This document shows positions 16,065 through 24,436 of a stretch of 64,000 nt of DNA, in pieces; position 1 is the stretch's first letter; every line of letters begins with the position of its first letter. Under the pieces are notes generated by a model, which did not search any database, was not told where the DNA came from, and saw only the letters and a program-made list of their open reading frames with translations. Both the position numbers and the translations under genes were made by a program. Location: contig JAFKGQ010000012.1 of assembly GCA_017307755.1 (NCBI GenBank), forward strand, positions 124,001 to 188,000, read 5' to 3'. Source of the stretch: Chitinophagaceae bacterium (lineage in GTDB: Bacteria; Bacteroidota; Bacteroidia; Chitinophagales; Chitinophagaceae).

Positions 16065-16640
16065 CTATTTTTGGGAGGCATCCAACAGGCGGGCCTGACA
16101 GTAATCATTAAACTCTTTTTCATCGGCATCGTCGTCATCTTCGGGGTCATCCACTACCTCTTTTTGCAGGAGGCGATTGTTCTTAAAGTCGATGGTCAGC
16201 AGCCCATCCCGGAGAACGATGTTGGAAAAAGCGGACCAGTCATACCTGCGGCGTATCAATGTATTGATCACCACCCTGTCGCTGTCGAAGCCGATCTCCA
16301 GGGGGCGTTTGGTCTGGTATTCCAGGAAGGCGAGTAAGATAAAAAGGGCTGCGAGCCAGGGCAGGGGGCTGGCAAACCAGCCAAGGGCGGCTGCCAGGAG
16401 GAGGTAACGGTAACGCGTCTGCGTTCGGCCTGCCCGTCTGCTTAGCAGGCTGATGATCAATCCTATGATCAGGATAATGGAGATGCCTGTGTGAAAATAG
16501 GCCAGACCCTGGTTACCGCCTATTGAGGAGACGGCTGAATAGAGGAAAAAAACGACCGACAGGAGACAAAGCAGGAAGCTCAGGACATTTGTTGCGTGTT
16601 CACTATCGCGTTTGAGGATAACTACATACTGGTAGTGCAT
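16065..16640 (-). CDS. Membrane protein with PH-like tail, unknown
   Basis: A 191-residue protein with four predicted TM helices in residues 18-110 in two hairpins, then a strand-rich region (RPLEIGFDSDRVVINTLIRRRYDWSA split as RPLEIGFDSDRVVI and YDWSAFSNIVLRDGLLTIDF) ending in a very acidic stretch (DDPEDDDDADEKEF). The tail pattern is similar to YcxB-like/PH-like domains of membrane proteins. It begins 1 bp after the agmatinase stop and is followed after 48 bp by another protein of the same plan, so the pair may form a complex. No function can be assigned. Confidence 0.7.
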   Translation of the reverse strand: MHYQYVVILKRDSEHATNVLSFLLCLLSVVFFLYSAVSSIGGNQGLAYFHTGISIILIIGLIISLLSRRAGRTQTRYRYLLLAAALGWFASPLPWLAALFILLAFLEYQTKRPLEIGFDSDRVVINTLIRRRYDWSAFSNIVLRDGLLTIDFKNNRLLQKEVVDDPEDDDDADEKEFNDYCQARLLDASQK

Positions 16641-16641
16641 G

Positions 16642-17685
16642 TTAGGAATTGCTTGCTACGAGCAAGTTACAAAGTTTCCATAATACCCGGGCGCCTACGT
16701 TGGCGTCCCAATCCGTCTCGCCGACGCCTATCTCATCCAGGTCAAACCCGATGAATTTACGTCCGCTCTGAACGATTTTTTTGATGAGATAGAAGATCTG
16801 CTCTGTCTCAAAACCGCCCTGTACGGGTGTGCCAGTGTGAGGACATAATTTCGGGTCGAGGCCGTCGATGTCAAAGCTGATGTATACTTTATCGGGGAGA
16901 TGGGACACTATTTCATCTGCAATACTTTTCCAGCTCTGACCTTCATAAGCACGTTCTTTTAAGTCCTTGTCGAAATAGGTGATGACCTTGTAATCGCTGT
17001 TGTGGATATAATCCCATTCTTCCTGGCAATAGTCCCGCACACCCACCTGTACGAGCCGCTTCAGCTGGGGGATCTCCTGCAGGGCATTGTACATGACGCT
17101 TGCATGGCTGTACACGAAGTTCTCATATGATTTACGGAGATCGCAGTGGGCATCTATCTGCAGGATACCAAAATCCCCATGTTTTTCCCCGATGGCCTTA
17201 AAATAGCCCAGAGGGGTGCTGTGGTCGCCGCCCAATAAGGCCACCAGTTTGCCATTGTCGAGTAAATTGCGGGTCTGCTCATATACCCATTTGACCAGAT
17301 TGGCGCTGCCCTCGTTGATCTCTTTGAGGGACTTGCACATAAAGCTATTCTTTTCCAGTATTTCGCCTTTGGAGGTATAGTCGATATAAAGCTCGGCTTC
17401 CTTGCGCAGGTAATCGCTTTTCATTAGCACTTTCCTGTCCGGCTGGCGCATGTAGAAACCTTGTTTCCAGGCGTTGCTGGTTTCTCCATCAAAGAGGTCC
17501 ACCTGCATGCTGGCCTGGAAGACGTGCTCAGCCGCCCTGGCTGTGCCCGCGCCATAGCTGACGGTGACTTCCCAGGGAACAGGAAGGATCACAAGGCGGG
17601 CATCTTCTTCAGAAAATGGGAGGCCAAAAATATTGTTCTTTGGGTTACTGGCTCCGTTGGCATCAAAATGCGATAAATCTGTCAT
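16642..17685 (-). CDS. Agmatinase/arginase-family ureohydrolase
   Basis: A 347-residue binuclear manganese hydrolase that removes urea (or a related group) from agmatine, arginine or a formimidoyl compound. All metal motifs are intact: LGGDHS, QIDAHCDLR and SFDIDGLDP. The substrate-recognition loop is not diagnostic, so agmatine is a guess. In Bacteroidota this long form is usually labelled agmatinase family. It is the first gene of a five-gene minus-strand run (this gene, two membrane proteins, radical SAM, SDR) with gaps of 1, 48, -7 and 10 bp. About 170 bp separates it from the divergent TetR gene. Confidence 0.88.
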   Translation of the reverse strand: MTDLSHFDANGASNPKNNIFGLPFSEEDARLVILPVPWEVTVSYGAGTARAAEHVFQASMQVDLFDGETSNAWKQGFYMRQPDRKVLMKSDYLRKEAELYIDYTSKGEILEKNSFMCKSLKEINEGSANLVKWVYEQTRNLLDNGKLVALLGGDHSTPLGYFKAIGEKHGDFGILQIDAHCDLRKSYENFVYSHASVMYNALQEIPQLKRLVQVGVRDYCQEEWDYIHNSDYKVITYFDKDLKERAYEGQSWKSIADEIVSHLPDKVYISFDIDGLDPKLCPHTGTPVQGGFETEQIFYLIKKIVQSGRKFIGFDLDEIGVGETDWDANVGARVLWKLCNLLVASNS

Positions 17686-17832
17686 GGTCGAAAGAAATCT
17701 TTACGAAAACGCAGCGCAAGTTAGCACCAGTATATCATATACACAAAATATGTGCGGAAAAAGAATGTTTAAACTCCAAATTTGAAAGGTTTTTTATATT
17801 TTCTTTATATGCGATTGTATAATTTCATTTGT

Positions 17833-17850
17833 TTACTTACTAGTAAGTAA
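17833..17850. promoter_or_regulatory. Perfect 18-bp palindrome, TetR operator
   Basis: TTACTTACTAGTAAGTAA is a perfect inverted repeat with no spacer, centred 26 bp before the TetR ATG at 17868. Its size and two-fold symmetry fit a TetR-family operator, and its place over the expected promoter fits autorepression of the TetR-fabF pair. A further GTAAA repeats half of the site just downstream. Confidence 0.75.
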
Positions 17851-17867
17851 GTAAATTGCGGTCACCA

Positions 17868-18434
17868 ATGGATACCCGGGAACATATCATCGACCTGGCG
17901 GAGGAATTGATCCGTACAAAGGGATATAATGCTTTTAGCTATGGGGATATTGCCGGGGTATTGCATATCCGGAATGCGGCTATTCACTACTATTTTCCTT
18001 CCAAGGCGGACCTGGGTGTTGCTGTGGTGGACAGAGAGTTGGAAAAGATCGCCCAAAGCCGGGTGGAATGGGCTACCTTGCCGGCGGATCAGCAGTTGAG
18101 AAAGGTAGTAGAGAATTTTTATACGGGCAGCCGCAAGGGCTGGATCTGTCTCAACGGCTCGCTGACGCCGGACTATCTCACTTTACCCGATCCTTTACAG
18201 AAAAAGGTGAAGATCATGTGTCAGGCAGTATTGGACTGGATGACGGCCTGCCTGGAGAAGGGGCTTGAGGACGGTACTCTCCAATTCGAAGGGACGCCTG
18301 CCGGCAGGGCCTTGTTGGTTATGTCGGCTCTGTTGTCCTCTTTGTTATTATCCAGGGTATTGGGTAAAGAGGTATTTGACAGTATGCTGGACCAATTATT
18401 AAAAGATATTCATCTCCAAAATAACAGATCATGA
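17868..18434 (+). CDS. TetR/AcrR-family transcriptional regulator
   Basis: A 188-residue repressor. The N-terminal helix-turn-helix is clear: REHIIDLAEELIRTKGYNAF, then YGDIAGVLHIRNAAIHYYFPSKADL. The C-terminal ligand-binding domain is variable, with TGSRKGWICLNGSLTPDY resembling the C-terminal domain of YxaF/LmrA-type regulators. I use ATG 17868; a TTG four codons upstream adds nothing conserved. It overlaps fabF by 4 bp (ATGA) so the two are translationally coupled, and an 18-bp palindrome upstream is the likely operator. The ligand is probably lipid-related because of the partner gene, an inference. Confidence 0.9.
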   Translation: MDTREHIIDLAEELIRTKGYNAFSYGDIAGVLHIRNAAIHYYFPSKADLGVAVVDRELEKIAQSRVEWATLPADQQLRKVVENFYTGSRKGWICLNGSLTPDYLTLPDPLQKKVKIMCQAVLDWMTACLEKGLEDGTLQFEGTPAGRALLVMSALLSSLLLSRVLGKEVFDSMLDQLLKDIHLQNNRS

Positions 18435-19690
18435 AAAGAGTAGTTGTCACGGGTATAGGCGCCATCACTCCTTTAGGGAACGATCCCGCATCTTACTGGA
18501 CGCAATTGAAGGCAGGTGTCAGCGGCGCAGGACCGATCACCCATTTTAACGCAGCTGCTTTTAAGACCCATTTTGCCTGCGAGGTCAAACAATTTGATCC
18601 TTCCGCCAGTCTGGATCGTAACGAGATCAAACGTACCGATCTGTTTACCCAATATGCTTTGGCGGCAGCGGGTCAGGCGATAAAGGATTCGGGTCTTGAC
18701 TTTAGCAAAATGGATCCGTTTGATACGGGGGTCATCTGGGGCAGCGGGCAGGGGGGGATGGCGACGTTCGAGGAGCAGGTACGCGAATATGCCACGGGCG
18801 CAACTGCACCAGGTGGCGAACTACAACCCCGTTTTAGCCCCTTCTTTGTGCCCAAACTGATCGCCAACATGGCTTCCGGCATGATCTCTATCAAGTATGG
18901 TCTGATGGGGATCAATTATACCACTGTGTCTGCCTGTAGCACATCCAATACTGCCTTTATGGACGCGCTGAACTATATCCGTCTGGGAAAGGCGAAGGTC
19001 ATTGTCGCCGGCGGATCTGAAGCGCCTGTTACTGAGGCTTCCATCGGCGGATTCAACTCCATGAAGGCTTTATCCACCCGCAATGACGATCCTCAGGGAG
19101 CATCTCGTCCATTTGATGTCAGCCGTGACGGTTTTGTCATGGGAGAAGGGGCGGGAGCCCTGATATTGGAGGAGTATGAACATGCCCGGGCAAGGGGGGC
19201 GCATATCTATGCCGAACTAGCGGGAGCCGCCATGACGGCGGACGCTTATCATATGACCTCTACTCATCCGGAAGGAGCAGGAGCGCGGAGGGCAATGACG
19301 GACGCGCTGAAGGATGCCGGCCTGAACAAGGAGGAAGTGGACTACCTCAACGTGCATGCTACTTCCACGCCTGTGGGCGATCTCAGCGAGATTAATGCCG
19401 TCATATCCGTGTTTGGGGAAGCGCCTTCGGGGCTGACCATCAGCGCCACCAAGTCGATGACCGGGCACCTCCTGGGCGCCGCGGGCGCTATCGAGGCTAT
19501 TGCCTGTATCCTCAGCATCAGGGACAGTGTTATTCCTCCCACGATTAACACGAGGGAACTGGACCCGGCTATTCCGCGCAGTCTCAACATTCTACTGGGA
19601 GAGGCGGTCGATCATCCGGTGCAAGTGGCCATGAGCAATACTTTTGGGTTCGGAGGGCATAACGGGATCGTCGTATTTAAAAAGATATGA
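18431..19690 (+). CDS. fabF: Beta-ketoacyl-ACP synthase II-type ketosynthase
   Basis: A 419-residue condensing enzyme that joins an acyl-thioester to malonyl-ACP with loss of CO2. The triad is complete: Cys169 in SACST, His309 in NVHATSTP and His346 in KSMTGHLLGAAG. Length and sequence are typical of FabF across the whole protein. What is unusual is the setting: it is coupled to a TetR regulator rather than to fabD, fabG and acpP, so it is likely a dedicated or inducible copy (fatty-acid remodelling, a pigment or lipid by-pathway) rather than the housekeeping enzyme. It converges with the catabolic operon, the two stops being 16 bp apart. Confidence 0.9.
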   Translation: MKRVVVTGIGAITPLGNDPASYWTQLKAGVSGAGPITHFNAAAFKTHFACEVKQFDPSASLDRNEIKRTDLFTQYALAAAGQAIKDSGLDFSKMDPFDTGVIWGSGQGGMATFEEQVREYATGATAPGGELQPRFSPFFVPKLIANMASGMISIKYGLMGINYTTVSACSTSNTAFMDALNYIRLGKAKVIVAGGSEAPVTEASIGGFNSMKALSTRNDDPQGASRPFDVSRDGFVMGEGAGALILEEYEHARARGAHIYAELAGAAMTADAYHMTSTHPEGAGARRAMTDALKDAGLNKEEVDYLNVHATSTPVGDLSEINAVISVFGEAPSGLTISATKSMTGHLLGAAGAIEAIACILSIRDSVIPPTINTRELDPAIPRSLNILLGEAVDHPVQVAMSNTFGFGGHNGIVVFKKI

Positions 19691-19706
19691 TGAGGAACTG
19701 GCTGTA

Positions 19707-21713
19707 TTACCATGTCCTTTCCTTCATATAGTCGTCAAGCTGTTGTTTGGTCATCGGCACTTTTGAAGGGTTGTCCTTTAGCCACTGTAAAAAATCGTTG
19801 CGAATGTCGTCGGTCCACGACGCATCGATCTGCCCTGGCGTGTAAATGCCTGATCTTAGGCGGGCATGGCCAAATTCGTCTTTCAGCGCGATAAACTCAC
19901 AGTATACGATGGTTTTTTCGGCCATATGCGCCGGAATGAACACCACACCTTCTTCCCTTCCGAGGACCAGGTCACCGGGAAGGGCGATTGCTCTTCCGAT
20001 GCGAATGGGGTAATTGATCCCCGTCATGGTTACATCTTTCAGAAAGGAGGGGTCGAAGCCTCTGACAAAGCCTTTGAATCCGTCGATGGCTTCCAGCCCT
20101 TGCAGGTCGCGGACACCTGCATCGAAGATAACGCCTGTGTGTGTTTTTGCATAAATGGAATTGCCCAGATTATCTCCGATCAATGTACCGTTGATCACCT
20201 TGGAAAAGCCGTCGGCCACATATACATCTCCTGTTTTGAGCACATCGATGGGCCAGGAATTACTTGCTCCGATGCGACCTTCCGTCTTGCCTTTTGCCCG
20301 GATGATGCTATCCACATCAGGGCGTGACGGCATATATTGTGCGGTAACCACCCGGCCTACCAATGCCTTTTCCGGGTGGATGATCTTCCAGCCTGACTCG
20401 AATTGATTGTTATATCCCTGGTTTTGCAGGTATTGCCAGGCGTCTTCCAGCGAAATATTTGCCAGCCGTACTATCAGGCTGTCGGACACTTTTGGTCTGC
20501 CGTCGTCATACCGCGGGCCCTTCCACCGGGCCGTCAGTGCGATCAGCTGATCTTTTGGCATAACGATCTGCTGTGCATGTATCTGTCCCGTCAAAAGGCT
20601 GCCAAGCAAAAAGCAAACGCCTATTTTTATAGCTCTGTTAACTGGCGGTTTGCGATGCCAGTAAGAGGCGAGGATGGACCCGGTGACATTCATCAGCGGG
20701 CCGAAAATGGCGGGCGCCAGGCCCACGGTGGCGATCTTTCCCATGGCTTTTGCCAGGCCGGAAGCAAGACCTCCATTCTGCATACCCACTTCGATGGCGA
20801 TGGTGCGGCAATCTTTTTCGTTCATTTTAAAGAGACGGCCGCTCCAGTAACCCAGCGTATAGCCGGAAATGTTATGAAGGAGCACCAGCAGGACCAGTTC
20901 CGGGCCGATGCTTAGCAGGCTGTCGTGACCTGCTGCGGTGATGATCACAATAATAAAAGCTATGCCCGACATCGATATGAACGGCATGACCTTGTCGACC
21001 CAGGCAGCCCTGCCTCTGAATAGCCTATTGAAGATCAGACCGGCAAGTATCGGGATGATGACCATCCTGAAGATATCGAACATCATGTCTGTTACGTTGA
21101 TCTTAATAAAAGCGCCCGCCAGCAGGTGCATCAGCAGGGGTGTCAGCAGGGGGGCGAGCATGGTGGAGATCGCCGTAATGGTCACTGACAAGGCCAGGTT
21201 GGCCTTGGCCAGGTAGGAGATCACGTTTGAGGCCATGCCGTTCGGCGAGCAGCCGATCAGGATGATCCCCGCAGCGATCTCCGGCTGGAACCCGCTTAGG
21301 TTGGCCAGGGTAAATCCTATCAGCGGCATGATGATAAAATGGCTGACCACGCCGATCAGTACTCCTTTTGGCATTTTTACCACACCCGCGAAATCATGAA
21401 AGCTCATGGAAGTCCCCATCCCGAACATGATGACCTGGATCAGCGGGGATATCAGTACGGCAAATTTAAATCCATTGAGCTCAATGAAATAATAGGGGTA
21501 GCAGAGCGCCGTAGCGACTGCCGCAAAAATGACTGCCGTATACGAGAAGCCTTTTAATGTACCGTATCCCTGGAATCCTACAGCCAGCAAAATAAAAAAA
21601 AGAATGTACAGGGGCCCTGCACTCCGGGTATTCACCCAGACACTGATGGCAAGCGCTGCCAACAGAAGGGCAAAGGACAGCCAGATAGCTGTCCTGAAAA
21701 CAGATGGGGTCAT
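19707..21713 (-). CDS. Fusion: BASS-type organic anion transporter + exported RraA-like aldolase
   Basis: One 668-residue frame joins two families. Residues 1-350 are a bile acid:sodium symporter (BASS/SBF) protein with about ten TM helices; FGMGTSM, the IGCSPNGMASNV motif and EVGMQNGGLASGLA are diagnostic. Residues 355-380 form an extra hydrophobic segment ending in QIHA-QQ, which looks like a complete Sec signal with a signal-peptidase site. Residues 381-668 are an RraA/HMG-aldolase-type protein: DGFSKVINGTLIGD, then THTGVIFDAGVRDLQG with Arg535-Asp536. RraA relatives cleave 4-hydroxy-2-oxo acids or decarboxylate oxaloacetate. With an even number of transporter helices the extra segment puts the aldolase in the periplasm. 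Start is ATG 21713, not the TTG at 21731. Last gene of the operon. Confidence 0.82.
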   Translation of the reverse strand: MTPSVFRTAIWLSFALLLAALAISVWVNTRSAGPLYILFFILLAVGFQGYGTLKGFSYTAVIFAAVATALCYPYYFIELNGFKFAVLISPLIQVIMFGMGTSMSFHDFAGVVKMPKGVLIGVVSHFIIMPLIGFTLANLSGFQPEIAAGIILIGCSPNGMASNVISYLAKANLALSVTITAISTMLAPLLTPLLMHLLAGAFIKINVTDMMFDIFRMVIIPILAGLIFNRLFRGRAAWVDKVMPFISMSGIAFIIVIITAAGHDSLLSIGPELVLLVLLHNISGYTLGYWSGRLFKMNEKDCRTIAIEVGMQNGGLASGLAKAMGKIATVGLAPAIFGPLMNVTGSILASYWHRKPPVNRAIKIGVCFLLGSLLTGQIHAQQIVMPKDQLIALTARWKGPRYDDGRPKVSDSLIVRLANISLEDAWQYLQNQGYNNQFESGWKIIHPEKALVGRVVTAQYMPSRPDVDSIIRAKGKTEGRIGASNSWPIDVLKTGDVYVADGFSKVINGTLIGDNLGNSIYAKTHTGVIFDAGVRDLQGLEAIDGFKGFVRGFDPSFLKDVTMTGINYPIRIGRAIALPGDLVLGREEGVVFIPAHMAEKTIVYCEFIALKDEFGHARLRSGIYTPGQIDASWTDDIRNDFLQWLKDNPSKVPMTKQQLDDYMKERTW

Positions 21714-21740
21714 AATCGTTTTTTTTAACAAAAAAGGGAC

Positions 21741-22223
21741 TTAGGAGCCTATCGCTATACAGTCCATCTCAACAAGCGAATCGCCGGGGACACCCCCTTT
21801 GGCGACGGCAACGGTGGTACGTACGGGAGGGTTGTTGCCAAAGCGGCCTTTGTACACTTCATTCATACCCTTGTAATCAGCGATATCGTTGAGGTATACA
21901 GTCACCTTAAGTACTTTATCCATCGAAGAGCCTGCGCGGATCAGTTCGGCTTCCAATTCTTTCAGCACGATCTCTGTATGCGCCTTGATCTCGAATGGCG
22001 CAACGTGTGCGCCCTTACCGGCGATATAAACCAAACCATTATATTTGGTATGACCGGAGAAGAGAGGGACATCCTGCTCATAGGTAATATTCCCGCCCTT
22101 TTTTTCACCGGGCGTGGTTGCGGATGCGGGGCTGCCCATTGCTTTTGCCGCTACGCCGATGCCGGCTACTCCTGCTATCGAAGCAAATAATTTCTTTAAT
22201 ACGGATCTCCGTTGTTGTTCCAT
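21741..22223 (-). CDS. RidA-family imine/enamine deaminase with Tat-type export signal
   Basis: A 160-residue protein, about 35 longer than cytoplasmic RidA. The extra N-terminus is a Tat-type signal: QQRRSVLKKLF with Arg5-Arg6, then a hydrophobic AIGVAAKAMG-like core and Ala-rich end. The rest is a full RidA domain; the catalytic Arg135 in PPVRTTVAV and Glu152 in LVEMDCIAI are conserved. RidA hydrolyses enamine/imine intermediates released by PLP enzymes, and the gene just upstream encodes a PLP enzyme, also with a Tat-like signal. Gaps are 38 bp to that gene and 27 bp to the transporter fusion. An exported RidA next to an exported PLP lyase suggests that the lyase releases its product in the periplasm. 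Confidence 0.88.
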   Translation of the reverse strand: MEQQRRSVLKKLFASIAGVAGIGVAAKAMGSPASATTPGEKKGGNITYEQDVPLFSGHTKYNGLVYIAGKGAHVAPFEIKAHTEIVLKELEAELIRAGSSMDKVLKVTVYLNDIADYKGMNEVYKGRFGNNPPVRTTVAVAKGGVPGDSLVEMDCIAIGS

Positions 22224-22261
22224 AAATTATAATTAAAAGGATGAATAAAAAAAGTATCCGG

Positions 22262-23485
22262 CTATTGGATCGCTGGGGTCAGGATCTCCTTTACTCTTTT
22301 TGCCACGATCTCCACCTGTTCGGGTTGCAGTAAGACGACACCGATGGACAACTTATCCCTGCCGCCGGCAAAAATACTTGGCTTGCCTGCAAGCAACTGC
22401 TTTACCACTTCGGCCGGCGTAATTTTTACCTTTGTCTGGTTCCAGGTTACTGTCATACTGGGAAAGGCGTTGGCCGGCCCCTTGGGAATACGGGTTTCCG
22501 AAACGATGGTTGGGATACCCGACAGGTAATTGCCGATGAATTTTATACGGTCCAGCCAATCCTGCCAATCTTTTTTATGGTCCCTTTGAAGATAGGACTT
22601 CAATGCCGCATACATTCCAAAAATTTCTTCCTTATTCACTTTCATGGGGCGGCCAATCGGACACTCATGGGGACTGTGATTGAGCTTGGCGGCTTCGATA
22701 AGGTCCTTTCTTCCAAAAAGAAGTCCGGCGCTCTGTGGGCCGCGGATCATCTTGCCTCCCGAGAAAGTAACGAGATCGAACCCGATCTTCTGAAATTTGA
22801 ACAGGTTTTCCACGGGAGGGACGTCAGCTGCAGCATCGATAAAAGCAGGTATGTTGTGGCGTCTGGCTACCGCTACAAAATCTTCATGGGTAATGCTCGA
22901 ACTATCCGCGGCATTAAAGTACAGGGCCATGACGGTATTCTCATTGATGGCCTTCTCCATCTCCCCGGCGCCTTCTACGTCTACGATCTTTACGCCTGTG
23001 TTCCTTACCGCCTGATCGAACAGATAGCGATGCGACTTCTGCATGATCACTTCTTTCTGCGGGCCGGGCAGGTTGGGCAGTTGTCTGATCTTTTGCTGGT
23101 CGTTGCCGGTGATACAAGCGGCTGTGCCGATGGTCAGCGCACAAGCAGCACCCGAAGTAACCATGGCGGCTTCTGCGTGCAGCATCTCTGCGATCCTGGC
23201 GCCTGCCTTGTCCTGCAGTTCGTACATATTGGCAAAGTCATGGGAGGTAGTGTTGATCGCCTCCAAAACTTCCGGAAGCATCAGGGAGCCTGATAAAAAG
23301 GTCATCGTTACCAGCGCATTAATTATTGGCGTTACGCCGAGTTCGCTGAACAGGTCAACTTTTTCACCGGCGGAGTTTACCACCGGAGAACCTGCCGCGG
23401 GCGGCGCAGCGATCACGGCTTGCAGTGGAAGGACCCCTGCCAATGGCAACAGGGACACTTTCTTAATTACGTCTCTTCTTTTCAT
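22262..23485 (-). CDS. SelA-like PLP-dependent lyase with Tat-type export signal
   Basis: A 407-residue fold-type-I PLP enzyme of the selenocysteine-synthase-like group that includes D-glucosaminate-6-phosphate ammonia-lyase (DgaE). Lys245 in FSGGKMIRGPQSAG is the Schiff-base lysine within the family's hallmark, and Asp227 in FIDAAADVPP would hold the pyridine nitrogen. The N-terminus MKRRDVIKKVSLLPLAG matches the Tat consensus RRxFLK with a hydrophobic core to about residue 27. Tat moves folded, cofactor-loaded proteins, which suits a PLP enzyme. Likely reaction: beta-elimination of ammonia or water from an aldonic or amino-aldonic acid. Substrate not proven; aminotransfer or racemisation are alternatives. 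Confidence 0.82.
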   Translation of the reverse strand: MKRRDVIKKVSLLPLAGVLPLQAVIAAPPAAGSPVVNSAGEKVDLFSELGVTPIINALVTMTFLSGSLMLPEVLEAINTTSHDFANMYELQDKAGARIAEMLHAEAAMVTSGAACALTIGTAACITGNDQQKIRQLPNLPGPQKEVIMQKSHRYLFDQAVRNTGVKIVDVEGAGEMEKAINENTVMALYFNAADSSSITHEDFVAVARRHNIPAFIDAAADVPPVENLFKFQKIGFDLVTFSGGKMIRGPQSAGLLFGRKDLIEAAKLNHSPHECPIGRPMKVNKEEIFGMYAALKSYLQRDHKKDWQDWLDRIKFIGNYLSGIPTIVSETRIPKGPANAFPSMTVTWNQTKVKITPAEVVKQLLAGKPSIFAGGRDKLSIGVVLLQPEQVEIVAKRVKEILTPAIQ

Positions 23486-23510
23486 ATAGTAAAGTTTTTA
23501 TGTTTTACAC

Positions 23511-24425
23511 TTATTTACCCCGAAGCATTTTCCATTCCCGGCCGGGTTCGTCCACACGGAAGCTTTCTATATTGCCTTTGTCCATCAGGGTCACGAAAAC
23601 CGTGCGCCCGTCCTTTCCGCCAAAAGCTACATTGGTCGTACGTTTACCGGCAGTCGGGATCTCCCTGAGGATCTCGCCTTTTGGAGAGATCTTCGCCACC
23701 ACCCCCTTCCCGAACCGGGCGATATAGATATTCCCTTTAATATCGCAACGCATACCATCCACGGTAAAGTCGGGGAATTTGATCAGCACTCTTCTGTTGC
23801 TGATGTTACCGTCCCTGAGATCGTAGGCCCAGATATACCTGCCGCCATTTACGTAAAGTGTATTTTCATCGGGACTTACTTCAATACCATTGGCCGCGCC
23901 CTCACTCACGGAGTCGAGCAGGGTCATTTTACCATTCGGGTCGACTCTCCAGATACGTCCGGTGTTCGAATTGAAATCGGGGTCGCTGGCATACAGCCTG
24001 TCCTGACCATCGATGGCGATATCATTGGGCTGATGCATGATAGGTTCGTGGGCCAGCACGGTGACAACATGCGTTGCTGGGTCAACCTTCAAAATGTTAT
24101 GCCCGGTGTAATCGGCAATAAGCATATTCCCATGGCTGTCAAAACGGATCCCATTACCCGTGCTTCCTTCGGGAAGATTGAGATATACAGAGGCTGTACC
24201 GTCGTCGAGGATCCTGGCGATGGTCCCCTGTTTTTGGAAGTTCACCGCATACAGCACCCCATCTTTGTCCACCGCGGGACCTTCCACATCGCTGGTGAAG
24301 CTACCCACGGGGGTGAATGCAGACGCCGTGAACAATTTTGTTTTAGCAGTCTGCTGGGCGCAAGCGGCCAGTCCGCTGAAAAGCGAGAACGTCGTAAGCG
24401 TAATAAAATGTTGTATAGTTGTCAT
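23511..24425 (-). CDS. SMP-30/gluconolactonase-like protein, exported
   Basis: A 304-residue six-bladed beta-propeller of the SMP-30/Gnl/LRE family, which hydrolyses sugar lactones with a bound divalent metal. Conserved points include DVEGPAVDKDG near the first blade (Glu metal ligand), NGIRFDSHGN, HQPNDIAIDGQDRLYASDP (Asn and Asp ligands) and EGAANGIEVSPDENTLYVN. The N-terminus has a signal ending LAAC-AQQ, a good lipobox at Cys22, so it is probably a lipoprotein. It follows the PQQ dehydrogenase by 11 bp; a lactonase after a sugar dehydrogenase is the expected order of chemistry. Confidence 0.88.
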   Translation of the reverse strand: MTTIQHFITLTTFSLFSGLAACAQQTAKTKLFTASAFTPVGSFTSDVEGPAVDKDGVLYAVNFQKQGTIARILDDGTASVYLNLPEGSTGNGIRFDSHGNMLIADYTGHNILKVDPATHVVTVLAHEPIMHQPNDIAIDGQDRLYASDPDFNSNTGRIWRVDPNGKMTLLDSVSEGAANGIEVSPDENTLYVNGGRYIWAYDLRDGNISNRRVLIKFPDFTVDGMRCDIKGNIYIARFGKGVVAKISPKGEILREIPTAGKRTTNVAFGGKDGRTVFVTLMDKGNIESFRVDEPGREWKMLRGK

Positions 24426-24436
24426 GGAAAAGAATT

